Assembly: GCA_045536025.1 (NCBI GenBank)
Contig: JAZSMT010000014.1
Span: forward strand, 1 to 36,369
DNA length: 36,369 nucleotides
Direction: 5' to 3'
Source of the DNA: HGM11412 sp045536025
GTDB taxonomy: Bacteria > Bacillota > Clostridia > Christensenellales > Borkfalkiaceae
Positions within the stretch are counted from its first letter, which is position 1; each line of letters opens with the position of its first letter. Of the stretch, positions 32,810 to 36,369 are shown in pieces. The position numbers and the translations under genes were made by a program. Under the pieces are notes generated by a model. The model was not told the origin of the DNA and searched no databases. It worked only from the letters and a program-made list of their open reading frames with translations.

Positions 32810-34205
32810 CAAAAAGGATTTATCAGCATACTCCGAAAATATTATTAAATCAAGCGTAAAAACCCTTGCACGAACGGGGCTTACCGAAAGCTATAAAAAC
32901 CTTATGGCGTTTGGTAAAGAAATACCTACGCTTGATTTTATTTATGAAAAGAGTAGGAATTTCGATACGCTTAACAAAAATTTAGCAAACGAGGTTTTAG
33001 CCATAGCTAAACAACAGCCCGTTTGCTATCTCGTTGACGGATGCGCAACTGAAGATAATTCGGTTAAATATATTTTATCTAAAACGCGTAACGTCGAGGT
33101 TATAGCAGGCGTTTCATACGCAACTAAATGCCTTGAAAGGCTTAACGTTTGCGAGGATAGTTTTACGGCGCTTTCAGCGTACGAGGTTAGCGGGCATAGG
33201 TTTATAAACGCACCGCTAATCGTTTATGCAATAGACAGTAAAATTACCGCAAGCAAGGTAAAACTATATCTCTGTGATATATTTGGCGAAGAAACCAAAG
33301 TTTTTGTGTCTTCAAACGGCGGTAATAAAAGCCTTTATCTTTACGAACTTGATAGGCTTGATTGTTACGACTATTCTACCTCTTTATATATTCCAAATCT
33401 CCCATTAACCAAAAAAGAGAGGTATAATTTTGACGATTTACTTGAAATTTTAGCCATTTTACGCTCTCCAAACGGTTGCCCGTGGGATAGAGAACAAACG
33501 GAAAAAAGCATACTTAAAAACGTTGTTGAAGAGGCGTATGAACTTGTTGATGCCGTTGAGCAAGGCGACGATTTTATGATAGTTGAAGAAACGGGCGATT
33601 TAATTTTACAGTCGGCGTTTTACGTGCTTTTCGGCGAAGAAGGCTCGAGATACACAAGAAATGACGTTTTAAGTGATTTATGCAAAAAGCTAATTACTCG
33701 CCACACCCACGTATTCGGCGAGGATAAGGCGGTTAAAGCAAGCGACGCGCTTTCAGTTTGGAATAGCAACAAAATCGTTGAAAAGGGCTACGATACGGCA
33801 ACCGATTATTTAAACGCAGTGCCGTCGTCTATGCCCTCGCTTATGCGTGCTGAAAAAATAGGCAAACGCGCTGGCAAATACGGCTTTGATTTTGAAAATT
33901 ACACCCAAGCAACCGATAAGATATTAGAAGAATTAAACGAGCTTAAAAAGGCAATTTCAAGCGGTGATAAAGAGGAAATTCAAAAAGAATGCGGTGATTT
34001 AATTTTCAGCGCGGTTAACGCCGTTAGGCTTTTAGGCGTTGACGCCGAGCTTTCTCTTAAACGCTCGGTTGACAAATTTATAAAGCGTTTTTCAAGGCTC
34101 GAAAACGTCGTAAAAGCTACGGGAAAGCAAATGACGGATTATTCTCCCAGCGAGCTTGACGAAATTTACAATAGCGTAAAAAGTGGGGGAAAAGATGATA
34201 ATTAA
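32775..34205 (+). CDS. mazG: YabN-type MazG: degenerate methylase-like domain plus two MazG modules
   Basis: This 476-residue protein has an N-terminal part (1-215) with the layout of the tetrapyrrole methylase-like domain of Bacillus YabN, but the usual GLGxGD loop is GLGVDKKD and the later motifs are weak. From about residue 225 the MazG house-cleaning pyrophosphatase domain is clear: LRSPNGCPWDREQTEKSILKNVVEEAYELVDAV with the EExxE-type acidic cluster and later ETGDLILQ. A second repeat follows (KILEELNELKKAISSGDKEEIQKECGDLIFSAVN). It hydrolyses non-canonical or excess NTPs. AGAGGTTG lies before the ATG, within the end of the flippase gene. Confidence 0.9.
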   Translation: MHKITVIGLGVDKKDLSAYSENIIKSSVKTLARTGLTESYKNLMAFGKEIPTLDFIYEKSRNFDTLNKNLANEVLAIAKQQPVCYLVDGCATEDNSVKYILSKTRNVEVIAGVSYATKCLERLNVCEDSFTALSAYEVSGHRFINAPLIVYAIDSKITASKVKLYLCDIFGEETKVFVSSNGGNKSLYLYELDRLDCYDYSTSLYIPNLPLTKKERYNFDDLLEILAILRSPNGCPWDREQTEKSILKNVVEEAYELVDAVEQGDDFMIVEETGDLILQSAFYVLFGEEGSRYTRNDVLSDLCKKLITRHTHVFGEDKAVKASDALSVWNSNKIVEKGYDTATDYLNAVPSSMPSLMRAEKIGKRAGKYGFDFENYTQATDKILEELNELKKAISSGDKEEIQKECGDLIFSAVNAVRLLGVDAELSLKRSVDKFIKRFSRLENVVKATGKQMTDYSPSELDEIYNSVKSGGKDDN

Positions 34206-35133
34206 ACCGCTAAAAATAGGTAACGTTACGGTAAAAAACAACCTTTTTTTCGCTCCGCTTGCAGGGTTTTCAGACGCGCCTATGCGCAAAATTTGCCTAA
34301 AATCAGGTGCAGGGCTTGCCTTTACCGAAATGGTAAGCGCAAAGGGTTTAAAATACACTCCGTCCGCCTCCAGCGAACTATTGTTTTCGTATGAGGACGA
34401 AACTGTTAAAGCCGTGCAAATATTCGGTAGCGATATCGAGGTTATGAAATGGGCGTCAAATTCCGAGTACTTAAGCGGTTTTGATATCATAGATATCAAT
34501 ATGGGTTGCCCAGTTCCTAAAATTTACAATAACGGCGAGGGTAGCGCGCTACTTAACGATTTAGAATTATCCTCTAAAATTATAAAGGCGGTTAAAAGTA
34601 GCGGTAAGGCGGTAACGGTAAAATTTAGAACGGGCGTTAATGAAAATAAACTTATAACTCGTGATTTTGCAGTTATGTGCGAGCAAAGTGGAGCCGACCT
34701 CATAACTATTCACGGTAGATGTAGGACTTCGTACTATCAAGGCGAGGTTAATTTTGCCGAGATTGAAATGGCAAAGTCGGCAGTTTCAATTCCCGTGATT
34801 GCAAACGGTGGAATTTTTACTAAAGCCGATGCCGATAACCTCATAGATAAAACCGGGGCTGACGGTGTTATGGTAGCTCGTGGCGCGCTTGAAAATCCGC
34901 TTATATTTTCTGAAATTTTAGGCGTATCGCCTAACTTTTCACTTGCCGAGCTTGTAAAAGAGCAAACGGAGCTTATTAAACAGCGTTTCGGTAGTGAACG
35001 TGGCGCAGTAATATTTAGAAAGCAAGCGTCCTACTATCTCAAAGGCGTTAAGGGCGGTAAAAGGCTTAAAGAGCAAATCTTTGCCTCCACCGATATAGAC
35101 GAGGTTTGTAGTATTTTAACTAGCGTGCTATAA
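34195..35133 (+). CDS. dus: tRNA-dihydrouridine synthase (Dus family)
   Basis: This 312-residue FMN enzyme reduces uridine to dihydrouridine in tRNA D-loops. Hallmarks: LFFAPLAGFSDAPMRKIC, the substrate-site cysteine motif DINMGCPVPKI, RTGVNE for the flavin contact, TIHGRCRTSYYQGE, and IANGGIF/GADGVMVARGALENPLIF. Its first bases overlap the mazG stop. The ATG at 34195 follows GGGGGA; an in-frame GTG 12 bases upstream would place that site inside the coding region. Confidence 0.93.
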   Translation: MIIKPLKIGNVTVKNNLFFAPLAGFSDAPMRKICLKSGAGLAFTEMVSAKGLKYTPSASSELLFSYEDETVKAVQIFGSDIEVMKWASNSEYLSGFDIIDINMGCPVPKIYNNGEGSALLNDLELSSKIIKAVKSSGKAVTVKFRTGVNENKLITRDFAVMCEQSGADLITIHGRCRTSYYQGEVNFAEIEMAKSAVSIPVIANGGIFTKADADNLIDKTGADGVMVARGALENPLIFSEILGVSPNFSLAELVKEQTELIKQRFGSERGAVIFRKQASYYLKGVKGGKRLKEQIFASTDIDEVCSILTSVL

Positions 35134-35187
35134 CTAAGAACTTTTTTGTTAAAATTTAAGTATAATGAAACAGTATGGTGTGTTTCA

Positions 35188-35844
35188 ATGCTTAAAATTT
35201 ATACCGATAAAAGTCAAAAACTCTCTTGCGCTAACGTAGAAAGCGCTCAACGCTCGCAAATTTCGGTGTTTGGGTTTAACTCTATAGGAAAGGTGAGTTA
35301 CAAACACGAATTAAGCGGAGCTGAAAACAAGCTTCCCGACCTTGCCTCATTTTCAAGGCAGGTCAAAGGCGTGGTTATAGCTGGCGCTATTACCGATAAC
35401 TACGGAATACTTAAGCAGTCGTTAATCATTGCCGAAAGCGGAAAGCTTTTAGGCATATCGGATATGACGTTATCTATCGGCGGAACTGATTATTCTGGTG
35501 GCGGTAGTTTTAAGGTATACCAAACGGGAGTGGGGCGCATAGGTCTACTCGTTGGCGACGATATCATTAATTTAGACGGTGTTAAAGCTATGGCGCTTTG
35601 CGACGCCGACCTTATCGTTGCAGTTGTTCCAACCGAGGAAAAACCGCAGTATAATTTTTTAATAAGGGCGTACGCCTATCTATTCGGTGCGCCCATAATG
35701 CTACTTTCTAAAACCGGCGTTATCGCAAGCGATATGTCGGGCGAAATATGCGGAAAAAGTATAGAAAATACCGCAAATTTAATAATACCCACGCAAAAGC
35801 AATACATACTCGTTAAAAGTAAAAGGCGAGGGATAAAGGAATAA
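35188..35844 (+). CDS. Nitrilase-fold (carbon-nitrogen hydrolase) protein lacking catalytic residues
   Basis: About 218 residues. The middle resembles the nitrilase superfamily: VVIAGAITDNYGILKQSLIIAESGKLLGISDMTLS, then YQTGVGRIGLLVGDDI and ALCDADLIVAVVPTEE. In active members the glutamate of a VFPE motif, a lysine, and the cysteine of G-x-x-I/V-C-Y/W-D are needed. Here FGFNS replaces VFPE and GLLVGDD replaces the Cys motif, so it is likely a pseudoenzyme. The ATG at 35188 suits the TATAAT at 35161-35166; the in-frame TTG at 35146 would lie upstream of that -10 box. It sits between dus and trmL. Confidence 0.6.
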   Translation: MLKIYTDKSQKLSCANVESAQRSQISVFGFNSIGKVSYKHELSGAENKLPDLASFSRQVKGVVIAGAITDNYGILKQSLIIAESGKLLGISDMTLSIGGTDYSGGGSFKVYQTGVGRIGLLVGDDIINLDGVKAMALCDADLIVAVVPTEEKPQYNFLIRAYAYLFGAPIMLLSKTGVIASDMSGEICGKSIENTANLIIPTQKQYILVKSKRRGIKE

Positions 35845-35847
35845 CTT

Positions 35848-36345
35848 ATGAAATTAAACATCGTACTCGTAGAGCCGGAAATACCGCAAAATACCGGCAA
35901 TATTTCAAGAACGTGCGCGGCAACGGGCAGTTCCCTTCACATGATAAGACCCTTTGGGTTCGAACTTTCGGACAAGCATTTAAAAAGAGCAGGGCTTGAT
36001 TACTGGCAGTATTTAGACGTTCATTATTACGATAGCTTAGACGAACTTTTTGCTCGCTATTATAACGGTGATAATTTTTACTTTATGTCCACGAAAGGTC
36101 AAAGGGTGTACAGCGAGGCAAAGTTTAAAGACGGCGATTTTTTAATTTTTGGTAAAGAGTCGCACGGGCTTCCCGAACCGCTACTTCAAAAGTATTACGA
36201 TAAAACTTTGCGAATACCTATGCTTGGTAATTTAAGAAGCTTAAATTTATCAAACTCGGTTGCCTTAACTGTATACGAAGCACTTCGTCAAAATAATTTT
36301 GAAGGGCTTAATGAGATAGGTCATTTAACTGGTCGCATAGATTAA
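35848..36345 (+). CDS. trmL: TrmL, tRNA (cytidine/uridine-34-2'-O-)-methyltransferase
   Basis: This 165-residue SPOUT-class methyltransferase modifies the wobble nucleotide of tRNA-Leu isoacceptors. Motif 1 is IPQNTGNISRTCAATG, motif 2 is FLIFGKESHGLP and motif 3 is LRSLNLSNSVALTVYEALRQ (the knotted SAM site). Full length for the family. A ribosome site (AAGGAAT) precedes it, three bases after the previous stop. A GCCGTT-ATA-AACGGC hairpin after the stop (36347-36361) may be its terminator, cut by the window end. Confidence 0.95.
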   Translation: MKLNIVLVEPEIPQNTGNISRTCAATGSSLHMIRPFGFELSDKHLKRAGLDYWQYLDVHYYDSLDELFARYYNGDNFYFMSTKGQRVYSEAKFKDGDFLIFGKESHGLPEPLLQKYYDKTLRIPMLGNLRSLNLSNSVALTVYEALRQNNFEGLNEIGHLTGRID

Positions 36346-36369
36346 GCCGTTATAAACGGCGCAATACTG

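Noticed and set aside
1..36369. tRNA, rRNA, integrase or transposase genes
   Set aside because: None recognised on either strand.

Overview
The window looks like chromosomal DNA from a low-to-moderate-GC anaerobic member of the Bacillota (class Clostridia). The evidence is SpoVT, two SpoVB-type flippase proteins, a DUF421/DUF4363 pair, Feo iron uptake with a FeoB-associated Cys-rich peptide, a THF riboswitch, ECF-type vitamin uptake, strong Shine-Dalgarno sites, and TTGACA-17-TATAAT promoters. I see no rRNA, tRNA, CRISPR array, phage gene or transposase. Nearly all of it is housekeeping and transport.

Layout. Positions 1-5385 (minus strand): a KtrAB-type K+ uptake operon followed by the first codons of a gene that leaves the window, a 530-bp spacer full of hairpins, a PutP-type Na+/solute symporter, and a DUF421-DUF4363 pair. 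Positions 5416-7751: divergent overlapping promoters, a THF riboswitch controlling folT, and a convergent SpoVB-like gene that appears to start at ATT. Positions 7839-8874: a LysM protein and ComF. Positions 9007-15848: a tight operon of secA, a Cof-type HAD phosphatase, prfB, tsaD and a cation diffusion facilitator. Positions 15924-18476: a polar amino-acid ABC transporter with its own promoter and terminator. Positions 18549-25320: an ASKHA/ROK-like protein, minDE, a nitroreductase, an unknown protein, a CNNM/CorC-type CBS protein and a DUF1015 protein. Positions 25658-28646: the iron locus feoA-feoB-FeoB-associated peptide plus a DtxR/IdeR-like regulator. Positions 28671-30881: an OFA-type MFS carrier and a secreted lipoprotein serine protease. 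Positions 30930-36345: spoVT, spoVB-like, mazG, dus, a nitrilase-fold protein lacking its catalytic residues, and trmL.

Most notable points. (1) secA, normally essential, is intact except for one in-frame UGA at 9694-9696. UGA is a normal stop in at least seven other genes here, so this is a nonsense mutation, an assembly or sequencing error, or readthrough. (2) prfB, which encodes the UGA-reading release factor, lacks the usual autoregulatory frameshift but keeps a Shine-Dalgarno-like relic at the same place. (3) Two long spacers carry copies of an undescribed structured repeat whose stems differ in sequence but still pair, and three long spacers end in the same AACTCTCG hairpin. (4) The feo locus has two matching palindromes that are good operator candidates for the adjacent regulator. 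(5) The nitroreductase promoter holds a perfect 16-bp palindrome between -35 and -10.

All calls come from reading sequence and remembered family motifs. No database search or folding program was run.
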